In this document: one piece after another, positions 13,371 to 24,800 of the stretch | Layout: each line of letters opens with the position of its first letter | Position numbering within the stretch: position 1 is the first letter of the stretch | From: Talinum fruticosum | Lineage: Eukaryota > Streptophyta > Magnoliopsida > Caryophyllales > Talinaceae | NCBI GenBank assembly: GCA_021018815.1 | Contig: JAITYX010000016.1 | Coordinates: 7,889,001-7,953,000 of the forward strand | Direction of reading: 5' to 3' | Length of the DNA stretch: 64,000 nt | Notes under the pieces: model-generated | Seen by the model: only the letters and a program-made list of their open reading frames with translations | Told to the model about the DNA's origin: nothing | Database searches by the model: none | Translations under genes and position numbers: made by a program

Positions 13371-15002
13371 ATTAATTAAGTGCTGCAGAATGTTTCCATT
13401 CTCGATTCTGCAAATAATGTTAGTAATTAATTACAAGAGAATTATTGCATCACAGTGTTTAATCATATAAATTCAACCCTCAGCTAATTAACAATTCCTG
13501 TCCGATTTTCTAACCCCCTATATTTAACAATAATTAGATTCCTGCAACTCCATTTTCTGAATTGCTGACGATTTCAGCTTTTGATCTGAGACAAGACAAG
13601 TTTTAGCTTTGATTTCCTCAATTCTTTTTAAATTGCTCTTTGCAGTTCGTTATCATATTAACAAACCTTTTTTTTTTTTTTTTTTTGGGGAAGAGATCGA
13701 GATTTAACTAACCTTTGTTATCCTTGTTATTATCATAAATCTAATATAAAATCACTTTCTTGATCTATCATTTTATTGCATAGTAATTAATCTACCGAAA
13801 ACTAAATATTGAAAAATCAACTTGTAACCCTTTAAATGGAACAATGAAATGTCATTTTATATATGACTTTAATATAATTCTATATGCACCATTGTAGATA
13901 TTTCATTCGATCGCCTTTAATGTTTTCTCTTACCTTATACGATAATTTAATAAGAGGGCCGGACAAAATTTAAACACGATGTACTTTTCAATCCAAAGAC
14001 TCGGATAAGATGCATGTCAACAAATTAACTCCACCTAAAGATGAAATTCGTATAATAACTAGAGGCACACGATATATTTAGTGGCTGTAAAATTAACCTT
14101 CCATTAGTCTCTTCTCATTATATTATGCACATAATTACTAATATTAGTATTACAAATAAAAAGCACACAATGAATATGCATATAAAGATAAGGTTAAATT
14201 TTTTCAAATCACACGAAAATGAAAACCTATATTGAAGGTTTTATTATTCTTGTAGTACTATGATTAAAATTTATGATGATTTCTCTCTATATAAATATAA
14301 ATTGAGATACGTAGTATTCGTAATTTCATAAAGGAAAAGAATACTAATTTATATCTAATTAAACTAATTTGACACGAATTATAACATTAATTCTCAAAAA
14401 ACTCCCCAATAATAAATCAACAAAGACCAATTCAAATTATAACTTTTACAAATTGTAACTCTTCATCCATAGAGATTGTCGATTAAAAAATATATTTAGA
14501 AATAAACGACGTATTATGAATTAATTTAACATCAATAAAAGGATTTTTTTGTTGGTAAAATGGAGATCAGCTAGATAGAATGAGTACTGTACGTGGTCCT
14601 CCTCGCTAAAGAAAATATTATTCAAAATGATTTATTAAAATATTAACATAATTAATATGATATTGGGAGATAAATCTAGTAGAGCTTAGGATACTACGTG
14701 CACCCATATTCATGAAATTCCATGACAAAAAATCAAAGGATGGAAGAAGACAAAACTAGTTTTGCAAGTTTTTCTTCTCATTATTATTAATTATTACATT
14801 TAAACACAATCTCAAAAAAGATTACATGCAAAATTTCTGCAAAAACAAACTAATTTTTTGTGCCCTTCTTGGAATCTAGCCAAACCTCCAAGTAGGGTTA
14901 CTAGTTTTAAAGTCTCTGGTAGGGGACGCAAAATTAATTTGTCTGTGAACATTGTCCCTCTCTTACACTTATTATTTCTTTACTATTTTCTGGAATTCCC
15001 TT

Positions 15003-15042
<40 letters not shown>

Positions 15043-15125
15043 CATCTTCTACTCTGTCTTCTTCTCCTTCTCCTTCTTCTTCTTTATCATCATCATCTTC
15101 ATCTTCTTCTTCTTCTTCTTCTCAT
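15003..15125. repeat. Pyrimidine tract: (CT)n then (CTT)n
   Basis: CT dinucleotide repeat (15003-15039) followed by CTT/ATC trinucleotides to about 15125. It lies just downstream of the bHLH stop codon, probably within or near its 3' untranslated region. Confidence 0.9.
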
Positions 15126-15209
15126 CTTCCTTCTAGCTTTCCTATCTAGCTATGGAGCTAAGCTAGTACTTAATTAGTTAATTAATTCCTCTACCGTCGA
15201 TTTTCTCTC

Positions 15210-16816
15210 CTACTTTGAGCTTGAGCTTGTTGCCCTTTCCGATCTTTGTGATGAGAGGATCGCGTCAATGGCTTCCCTCACTTGAGAAATATCCGGGGCT
15301 TTGCCCCCAGCTGCGGGCCAGAATTCATCTGCTGCCAATACCTACACATTGATCATTTAGGTTAAGAGGAGATTTGATTTGAATCAGAAAATGAGTTTGA
15401 AATGTGTTCATGGGTGCAATTTTTAGTACCTTTACTTGCAACTGGAGGAATTTGACATAGCTGATAGCCTTCTCTAACATCGTAACCAGATCAACCTGTT
15501 GATCACAGTAATATTCCGATAAGAGAACATCGAAATTAAGAGCAAGGAATTTGAACCAGCGTAAGTGATGGTGGTTGTGATCATATATATACCTTGGAAC
15601 CATTGGGCACAAGATCTTGGAGTATCTTCAGCCTCTCACTGATTCGCTCTCGTCGATTCTGAACACATAGCAAAGAAACATTCACTTAATTAGCATCGAA
15701 ATTTGCTAAGTTTTATTGAGAAAACTGTCAAATTTTAAAGTTGATCAAAGAGCACAATAGAGTTTAATTACCTTTGCTGCAATGCTCTGGGGATCCTTTG
15801 ATGTGGAGGCCTTGGGTTTTGCAGGCTTCTTGGATGCGTTAGCTGTGCACTGCTTCTTTAGGGCTTGCATGTTCTCCTCCTCCTGCAAAAACCCATTAAA
15901 ATTATGTTAAAAGTCAAAACAGAAAACATAAACAAATTAAGAGTAATTAGGAATTCATCAATTTCATGATGCCAAGTTGCCAACATAGATACGAGAGTTT
16001 AATTCACAAAGTGCAAAAAAATTAATGCACTTGGGGAGGATTAATTAAGAATTAAAACACGGCCAATCTCATGCATATATGTACCCCTAATTAATGAACT
16101 CATGTGTCTATGCATCATTATTACTGAAGATCTATGTCTATGTATCCCTAATTAATGAAGAAATAGGTATGAATCTGCATTGAAATTAATGGAAGATTAA
16201 CTTCTACGTACCATATGAGGCCTCTTGTTGAAGGATGTTTGTTGTGTTGCAGACTCCTGAGGGGGCTGATCACTGATGTTTGCCTCGGAGTACAACCAGT
16301 CACTCGCGGCATCCTGGTAGCCACTACTCGCGCTTTGCAGGCAGTTAACCTCTTCCAAAACCCGCAAATTTGGACTAATAGTGTTCTTCATAAGACTGCT
16401 GTTGCCCTCCCATAACGGGTAGTGGTGATCCTCATGTTGGAAGCTTAGCAGGGATGACCCTCCAGACCCTCCAGCGTCGTGCATGAAGCTTCCATAGCTT
16501 GTTTTGAAATTAATCAAGGAGTGAGCTTCCGCTTCATGGGGCTGGTAACTCGAGGCATGCTGAGGGTGGATCGTGAAGCTGCCATTGCTGGAGTTGGCAC
16601 TGCTGGAGCTCGAGAGGGAGGGGAGTGGCTGATCATGATTTGATTGCTCATCATCTTATTGCTATTAGGGCTATCTAATCCATCCCCATCTTGCTTTTGA
16701 TTGTAGTCCTCAAACCCATATGGAGAAATATGCGGGAATTGGACCGATGAGCCGGCTTCTAGCATATTCCCATAGAAAGAACAGGTGGGTGTTTGGTGGT
16801 CTTTTGCAAGTGCCAT
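15210..16816 (-). CDS. RHD6: RHD6/RSL1-type bHLH transcription factor (one-base frame break in exon 1)
   Basis: Class I RSL basic helix-loop-helix factor. In Arabidopsis these are nuclear regulators that start root-hair development. Exons (minus): 16816-16212, 15882-15772, 15658-15593, 15495-15430 and 15341-15210; all junctions are GT-AG. The N-terminus MALAKDHQ resembles RHD6. Exon 2 carries SKDPQSIAAK. Exons 3 and 4 encode the bHLH: NRRERISERLKILQ (basic region and helix 1), then VDLVTMLEKAISYVKFLQ (helix 2). Exon 5 has the family tail DEFWPAAGGKAPDISQ. Exons 2-5 are all multiples of three, but exon 1 has 605 bases. The first frame (to ...SPNSNK) and the conserved frame (SSSSANSSNGSF...LINFKTSYGSFMHD) are joined only if one base is missing near 16656-16680, where the conserved frame has an in-frame TAA. 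With that base the protein would be about 326 residues. This may be a sequence error or a real null allele. Confidence 0.85.
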
Positions 16817-17529
16817 GGTTAGGTGGGGGAGCTAGAAAATTAAGTGCAAATTAGTTCGGTGAGTACAATTTCTAGCTATAGCTAGGGCTCGGCTCAAACC
16901 CTAACAATGAAGGAAATGAAAAAGAAAGATACAGAAGAGAACAGGGTTTTGTCTTTTTTGAGGAGAGACCAATTTGTAGGGCATTGAAGGCTAGGAGGTT
17001 CTTATAGTAGGAGGTGGATGGGGATGGAAAATATTTTTATGACTACAGGAGTGTGGCTATGAGAATTAAAATATTAGCAATAGGTTTATAAATATACGTT
17101 TTCAAATAGTAATAATTATTTTAGTTTTGTTACGGGAAAATTAAAACAAGGAAAATAATAATTATAATAAAAATAATAATAAGAATGAATATCAAAGAGA
17201 TGCAAATGAATGAAACTGGTTAGGGCCACATACATAATTGGGGTTTTATATATAATAAATAGATACATTGGGATTGTTAGCTGGCAGAAGGAGTCGAGAG
17301 AGAGAGAGAGAGAGAAAGCCCAGACAGCAGAAGCAGCGGCGAAAGTTTCGCGATCCCCACGTCTTCCATGAGATTCCTCTCTCTAAAAACATCAAGTTTA
17401 TAGTCTCAGTTTCAGCAGCTGATCAATACTTGCAAGGTTAGACAGAGAGAGAGAGAGAGAGAGAAGAAGAAGAAGGGGTGTTTCCTGGCTGGTTTCTTTC
17501 CTGATCTTTGAGGATTTCAGTATACATTT

Positions 17530-17535
17530 CACGTG
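17530..17535. promoter_or_regulatory. G-box (CACGTG) upstream of the bHLH gene
   Basis: Palindromic CACGTG about 710 bases upstream of the bHLH start codon. This core is bound by bHLH and bZIP factors in plants. Function here is an inference from position only. Confidence 0.35.
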
Positions 17536-18558
17536 GGTTATGGTATTTTATATAATTTGGTATAATTTTTTTATTTATATAAACTAATTAAGCTATAGTT
17601 AATTAAGTAGGTTTGGGGTTTTGGGTTATTGTGAGAGTTAATTAATTAGTTGAATAATAATAATAATAATAATGCTTAGTTACTATTTTGTGGTTAAAGT
17701 TAATAGTACTTTCACCTAATTTAGCTAATCTATACGCGTTTGCAAGAACAGGAACTAGCTAGGGAGTTTTCATTTGGGGAAGTTAATTACTTGTTCTAGA
17801 TATAGATAGACATAGGGGAATTTTTTGGTTAGTGGACTTTGAATATTCACTTATCTCGTGACTCTTAAGTAGTGCAATTTGTGAATATTTGGCCGAGGCC
17901 GGGTAATGACCACCTATATTTATCGGTATGTATGGACTTTACAATGAGATCTAAGGTGATCACGATATACAACTTGTGTAAGATCGAAACTAGGTTTCAT
18001 GTACCATGAGTTTAATTTGTCTCAAAGTAAGAATTCGCATGTAATATATTAGGCATCTATCATAAACCTAGTAGAGAAATTTTCACAATGCCAGTAGCTT
18101 TTGCATGCATGAAGGCATATATGATGATGGATTATATTGAGTATGCTAATGAAAGATCAATTATGTATTATGTAACCAGCAAAATTGGAGTAAGAACTTA
18201 AATCATTAAATTAGCTAATAAGTTTAGTGTAGTGGAGGTAAATCAGACAAATTAAACACAAAGTCGTGATTAAGATAAATATAGAGGGTAATTAAGAAAA
18301 GAAATTGGTCAAAGGAAGGGTGGGTGATATTAAAGAATAAAAAGTAGTCGATGAGGATGAGGAAGAGGAAGAGGAAGCACATGTTTGGCTACGTAACCCA
18401 AACATCAAAGAGAAGGCCCAAAGTACGAAACAAGGGGACCAATTTATTGCTACCAAGCTTTGGAATATGAGCATTTTCCTTGTCTCTAGGAGATTGTCAT
18501 GTTTCCCTACCTTATTTCTTCTTCTTCTTCTTCTTTCTCTACACTTTTTTCATCCATC

Positions 18559-18565
<7 letters not shown>

Positions 18566-18605
<40 letters not shown>
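18566..18605. repeat. (TA)n microsatellite, about 20 units
   Basis: Uninterrupted TA dinucleotide repeat; frames through it are artefacts. Confidence 0.95.
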
Positions 18606-18607
<2 letters not shown>

Positions 18608-19979
18608 GGCTTTATATAGTTTATATAGTTTGTTAGATATTTTTTTCTCAAAAGATTGTTTATCTTTTAATTTATAAAAACAATTAAGACGATTACACTT
18701 AAAAAGATATGTTAGTTTAAAGAATTTTCAATAAATACATATTTACAATAAAAACAAGTAAGATTCTCACATCACTTTTATATCAATAAAGATCGTTACA
18801 AAACACCTATTACACTTAAAATTATCGAGAAAAAAAATAGTAGTTTACCTCTATTAGAACCATTAACAAGTGAAAATTATCAAGAAAGATTTTTTTTTGT
18901 TTAACCAAGTGTATAATCCATTTCACGCTGCGAGTATTTCAGATAAAAACCCTCTCAACAAGTACGCTTTTACAAATTCAAACTTGTGTTTTTCTCCTTA
19001 CCGATAAGAAACTTAAAAAATAAAAATTAATTACTAAATCCAATAATAAAAATAATATATGTGGGAACTTGTTCTTATATGGCATGTTGGTTGCTTGTTT
19101 TATCTATCGAGGATTTCATAAGTACAAGTACTTTTGAGTTATTTTTCTCAAGAGTAAATAGTTTGGTCTAATCTGCCTGCTCGGGTTAAAAAAATTAATT
19201 CTCGTAATTTTAAACGTTTATCAATTTTTCATCAAAAAAACATTTATGAATTATTTTACTTATTCAACATTTAATTTTATATGTATTTGACAAATTGTCG
19301 AAACCAAAATAGCAAATCGGACACAATATTAATACATAAATGCAACTTAATATTGTCTTGGCAAAAATAAGATCATACGTAAATAAGATGACCTTGATAT
19401 ATAAATTTAAAAAATGTCACTTTAATTAACTTTTTCGTTTATTAGTTTTGTCCTTATTAATTGTCTTTTTTAATTAAAATTTTTAATTTTTAAAAAATAT
19501 TATGGAAAATCTCCAACAAATAGTCTGTCCATATTATATACCAACTTTTTCAAAATTTGTGGGCGCACTTATTTTCGAGCCCAACAAATTTTGTAAGTAG
19601 TTTTTAAAACCCACATCATCCGAGAATGGTCCGCCCATAATTACATTAGATTAGATTAGACAGCAGATTGGGGGTTCTGGCTTAGGCTTTGCTAAGTATG
19701 CACTACTTAATTCAGTCCGTTATTTGTTTATTTACTTTGATTTAATATTTTAAGATTTTGTTTTATGCAAAATATTTACACACAATTTTTATAGAAGCAC
19801 TTAATTATGATCCTATACTAACATCTAGATGATGGCACTCAAAATAAAAAAATAAAAAAACAGAAACTGACTATAACTTATAAGTTGTGCGTTTCTATGA
19901 TAGATTTGAATGTCTTTTTATTACTAATGATATATTTGAATAAAAAATTAATTCAGTAATAAAAGCAAATATTTGCAAA

Positions 19980-20388
19980 GGTTCTATTCGACAAAATGAG
20001 TTGTTTGAGAAATGGATATCTGTTTGTGTAGGTGATAACTCTCATATTTTAGATGTTAGTAGATACCTGTTCAACCGAGTGCTTGAATAAATATGTTCGG
20101 CAAATTTAGTAGTTGAGTTAGCTGATTATTGTAAATTGACGTTAAATGATTTAGATAATTTGCCAAAGATGAATTAATGATGGGGATGTTTTCAAAAAAA
20201 TATGAAAGGGTACTTTAAATGTAAAAAGCTAATATTATTAGTTTTTCATAAACACTAGTTGAATTGTTATAAGGTCCTACAAACGCTATTAAAACACTAC
20301 CTTACCGAATATTAATATTTGAATGGTTATTGTTGTAACTTGATAAAAACACTAAAAGTTACTCCAAATATTATTGTCGAACACGGCC
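19980..20388 (+). mobile_element. MITE family A, copy 2
   Basis: About 409 bp, the opposite-orientation partner of 10390-10785. The left end GGTTCTATTCGACAAAATGAG corresponds to the start GGCCCTATTCGGC of copy 1, and the right end reverse-complements to GGCCGTGTTCGAC. Long shared blocks (GTTAGCTGATTATTGTAAAT, AAAACACTACCTTACCGAAT) show common origin. It has no coding capacity. Confidence 0.75.
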
Positions 20389-20751
20389 AAAATATGAGGG
20401 TATTTTGGATCATATATTAATCATTCTTCTGTCTAAAGACTTTTAGTTTTATGGAATATACTCAAAATATTATGTAATTGCGGTTAGTATTGGGTCAACT
20501 ATTTCTATTCCTTTTTTTTTTTTTAATCTTTGTTGATGAAAATTCCAACTTCCAAGCGTTAAAACAGTGGACATACACAAAGTTAAAACAATGAGGACAG
20601 GAGGAGGTGAGGTGGGATGTATTTAAAATGGTTCCCTGTGGACATAATTTCCACCTCAAAACAATACTTTTATTACAACATGTATTTATGTTGTTTTTGG
20701 GTTTGCATAATTTTAAATTAAAAATTAAAAATTAAAGTTCCACCTAAATTA

Positions 20752-21015
20752 TATTCCCTCCATTTCAAAATACTTATCGTTTTAAAATTATGAGAGAGTA
20801 TTAAGAAAATATTATGACAAAATTTGTGTTAAAAGATCAAATTGTCCCAAAAATGAAGAAAATTAATGACAAAAAGAAGGGAAATAAAGTAATTAATAAA
20901 AATAAAATTGATAAAATATTCATTAGTAAGTGAATGAAATTATAAAATAATAAGTATTATAAAACGAAAAAAATTAGTTAAAGTCACTTATTTTAAAATA
21001 ATTAGGTACTTCCTC
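20752..21015 (+). mobile_element. Stowaway-like MITE (family C), copy 1
   Basis: About 264 bp beginning with TTCCCTCCATTTCAAAATAC, close to the CTCCCTCCGTYCC ends of plant Stowaway (Tc1/mariner) MITEs, and ending with a degraded inverted copy (TTTAAAATAATTAGGTACTTCC). It aligns in the same orientation with 44062-44332; both contain GAGAGWATHAAGAAA, ATTAATAAAAATAAAATTGA and a TTAGTTAAAGT block near the right end. Confidence 0.7.
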
Positions 21016-21075
21016 TTTTTTTTTAGTTGACGTGTTTTATTTCTTTGCAAAAACAAAACCTGTTGTGCCCAACTA

Positions 21076-21139
21076 ACCACACCGTTCTCAGGCCCAACCG
21101 CGCACCTACCACACTGTTCTCAGGCCCAACCGCGCACCT
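21076..21139 (+). repeat. Tandem duplication, 2 x 32 bp
   Basis: Two adjacent 32-bp units (21076-21107 and 21108-21139) that share CTCAGGCCCAACCGCGCACC and differ at one base (ACACCG versus ACACTG). The sequence is much more GC-rich than its surroundings, so it may be part of an unrecognised repeat. Confidence 0.9.
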
Positions 21140-21852
21140 GTTGAGAGGTATCCTGATCAAAAAAGTTTCTACCATGGCATGAGTCGAGCCCTCTTAGTAA
21201 TGTAAATACCAATTTACGCCCCATTTACAATTTTAGATCGAACACCACCAAAAACCCACAAGTGCAAATTCAGGAGTAGTTCATCAGTTTAACTAATTGA
21301 CATCCAAACAACGCAAGAGTATATTTATATTACTACAATGACTCAATGACGTACATTAATACTACATATATGTTCCAAAAATGCTTCTCAGGGCCATGAA
21401 CTAACCATAGCTCCAACAAAATGAAAATCCTATCTTGAGCTGATGACAGAGATTCACTAACGCTGCCCAAAGTCTCTCCATCAGCATCACATAGCAGACA
21501 TGAAACAAAGTACTACAACAACAAAAGCAACCACCACCTATCTAGTATGCATATCACTGGAGCACAGGCCATGAAGATCCAGAAGTACACAGTCTCACCC
21601 CTGAAAAAACAATAAAGGAACTATATTAAGGTATAAGAAAATAGCTTCTAGTCTTCCTGCAAACTTGAGCTTAACAACGCATACATCCACGTGGGACATT
21701 TGCAATTAGACATCTACATCGTGCTTTTCTGTCACAAAATAGGGTTTACATAGAGAACTCAAGTTTAAGAGTTATGACATAGAAATGATTATTACAATAC
21801 CAAATAACTCACTAATATTGACGGAAGTGAAAGATCAGTTGTTCATACAAAA

Positions 21853-24800
21853 TCAGCTTTGCTGTGCTCCTTTGGAAACTGCTTCTGCAGTGTTCAGATT
21901 GGGTTCCTGTATAACAGGCTGTAATTGTCAGAGCTGATACACAATTTTTGAAACCAGATTGGTCACCTTTTTTCCCGGGAAGGGGGGACCTCTAGCGAAT
22001 TTGCTCGCTCAAAGGCAAAAGATAAACATCAATGGATTACGTAGGCAAAATACTCAAATCATACAAGGAAACATAATCCTCAGATGAGATAAACATTACA
22101 CATAAAAACATAAACAGAAGATGAAATTAGCTTCTTGTTATTCTAAGGGGACAAAATGTGGCATGAAATACAATTAATTCCAAAAAGGTAAAAACTTTTC
22201 TAATTTGTCCGAAAGAGAGAGTAGACTCAGACATAGGAGCATGTGAAAATTTGCTCAATAGGAAATACACAACTATAACAAATTAAGTCAAAAAAGCTGC
22301 TTATTGGTTCTAGTAATGGTGATAAAGCCGAATCCATCTTGACCTACTTAGACCCTGTCTTTGCAATATACACATTTGGTGTTGGTGTCTTCACAAAAGC
22401 AAGGATGTCTAACCATCTCTTTTCCGTTTCAGGAAATTGTCATAATGGTCCTAAATAGGCTTTGTGGCTCTAATTGATGCCCTCTATTCACATTGAAGTC
22501 AGTCTTTACATCATGTCCTCTGGATTAAGCCGAAACCAAAAAATAAAAAAGAAGTCTGACACTTTCAAATTTGGAGCAGACTGGATCTAAAGATGCAACT
22601 TCTTAAGAACATGTCATATATCTAGTTATTTTCTTTTTCAAATTTCATTCGATCTTTCTTTTTCAAATTTCATTCGAGCACATAAAAGATTAAAAATCAA
22701 ATATAATAAGGGAAATTCATCATGGAAAAAGTAAGCTTGACATGTATAAATCTTTTCCAATTTGATGATAGATATAATCCAATTTTGATTTAAGATGGTA
22801 ATCATGGTATTAATCAGGCATAATAAATATAATCAATGACCCCTACTCATAAATGAACCTAAGTCGTTATTTTTAGCTACATAGATCAACAGTTTTTCAC
22901 CACCTTGTCGTCCAATGACACCTACCCTACCGCTCATCCTATGCTTCTTGTACCCAAAAATATGTGACATATATGATAAGCTCAAGAACAGAGACAACAT
23001 CAGTTAATTGTTAAAGTAATTGTCAAGTTGATTAAAAAAAAAAAAAAAAACTACTGCAAAGCATATTTGCAAAACAGGTCAGTATATTTGGAAATGCATC
23101 ACATCAGATCAGATGGTAGCCGAGGAAAGCAAATTGACATGGCAACTTCCTCAGCTAGATTCTTAATTTTGAGTTTTTGATGTATGTTGTCCCAATTTTG
23201 TCTTCCAGCTGTGCAGGTTTAAATTATACACCCTTGGCTTTCATGTCTTATAATTCACTGCAGCAAATATTCACTTTCTGTATTCTTTCAGTTCTCTATT
23301 GAAAATGCAATATACTACACTCCTACACTTAATACAACCTCAATCTCTCTGCTTTAGCACAGAATACTACTATTCCCCAAATGGTCACAGAAGAGTTGAT
23401 CTTATCTAAAAACCATAATTTTAACACATCCAAGCATAGAAAATTATCATTCATCAAATGATCACATAACATCTGACACCATAATTCTAAAGACAAGCAT
23501 ATTTGCAAAAAAGAGAAAGAACAAAAGAAAAACCTCAATCAGCAATACCTCAGTTTTCAATTTCTTATCAGCCTCCTTCTTCCTCTTAGACTTCCGCTTC
23601 TTACTACGATTTAGTATGTCAAAGTTGGGTTGAGCCTGAAGTGAGTGTACATCAGAAACCTGTAACTCAGGGGCTTCTGGCGCAGCATTAACAATTAGAC
23701 TACCGGCTTTTTTAGCATCCTTGTTCCCAGCTTCCTTTATAGGCGCAGAAGCTCCAAGTGAGTGGGCATCAGGAGCCATACCCTCATGAGCTTCCGGGGA
23801 GTATCAGCGATTGGATTACCAGCTTTGTTAGCATCCTTATCTCCAAAAGCTACCTCTCTACTTACAGAATCTCCAAGTGAGTGTACATCAGAAACCTGTT
23901 GCTCAGGAGCTTCTGGCACAGTACTACCAACTAGCGTACCAGCTTTGTTCGCATCCTTATCCCTACAAGCTGCCTCTGTTGTTGCAGAAGCTCCAATGCT
24001 ATTTCCTGAATCTAACCCCACAGAGGGAACACCTGTACTTACTTCTGAAGAACTCTGCTTATATGCTATCGAAAAAATTTGGCCTTGGCTTTGATAATCT
24101 CAGGAAGAATTGTTGCAAGTCCCAAATTCCCTACGATATTTGAAGGAATACACCCCCATCATGTGTAAAAGAGAGAATGTGAGGTTGAAGGTCAGCAACA
24201 AATGGAATAAAGTAGATGTTCAAATGTATTTAGGAACTGAACTTATAAGGCATACCCACAATGGACAAAATAACCTCACGTGCTGCACATTGCTCAGCCT
24301 CTTTCTTGCTTTTACAGGCTTCACCAGTGTATGTCACTCCACCAAAGACAACAGACGACACAAAACCAGGAAGCAATCCTTCAAACCTAACAGTATTATA
24401 TTTAGGTTTGTCTAGATTCATCTTCGCAGCAAACTCATGAAGAATTGACTTGCAAACCACCTTTTCCTGAAAAAGCGAGCATAAGCATGGGCACACTCAT
24501 GATGGCCATAAAGATTCACGCATTTCAGCAGTAATTTTCATAAGTTGGCATCTCCCACAATTTTTTTCTTAAATAATTAATAATCCATTTTATCAAAAAT
24601 AAAAGAAGTATGCCGCCGTGAGAGAGGAAAAAAAAAGAGCCAGATAGACCAATGAGCTCAAAGCATCCAAACTAATACTTAAAACACACAAGAAGTTGTA
24701 ACACTTAAAAATGTGAGAACAACAACATTTGTTGATTAAGCTTTAAACTTAAGAAGCTTATAAAAGTATCTCCGCAGGGATGAAATAAACCTCGTAAATT

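Larger units (their letters stand above)
2587..15209. other. Gene-free AT-rich stretch with microsatellites and small transposons
   Basis: No reading frame here shows a protein family, codon bias or plausible exon structure; the short frames are scattered or cross simple repeats. It holds a CT tract in the ARM-gene leader, several ATA/TA microsatellites, one SINE (6281-6513), two MITEs (10390-10785 and 12384-12785), a possible degraded SINE near 13190-13370, and a perfect 10-bp inverted repeat (8541-8567, arms AGTGATTGTC). ACGT-core motifs occur near 4153 and 4193 (ACACGTGG and GCACGTGACGT), but no gene starts next to them. From about 10900 to 12000 the DNA is degraded repeat, including two diverged copies of a stretch near 11480-11530 and 11870-11937. 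Confidence 0.7.
16817..21852. other. Promoter side of the bHLH gene, then gene-free repeat-rich DNA
   Basis: The first few hundred bases are the putative promoter and leader of the bHLH gene, with GA repeats at about 17297-17314 and 17446-17463 and a G-box (CACGTG) at 17530-17535. From about 17.6 to 21.2 kb there is no credible gene, only a TA microsatellite (18566-18605), MITE family A copy 2, a Stowaway-like MITE and a short tandem repeat. From about 21.3 kb the sequence is probably the 3' untranslated and flanking region of the dsRNA-binding protein gene. Confidence 0.65.
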
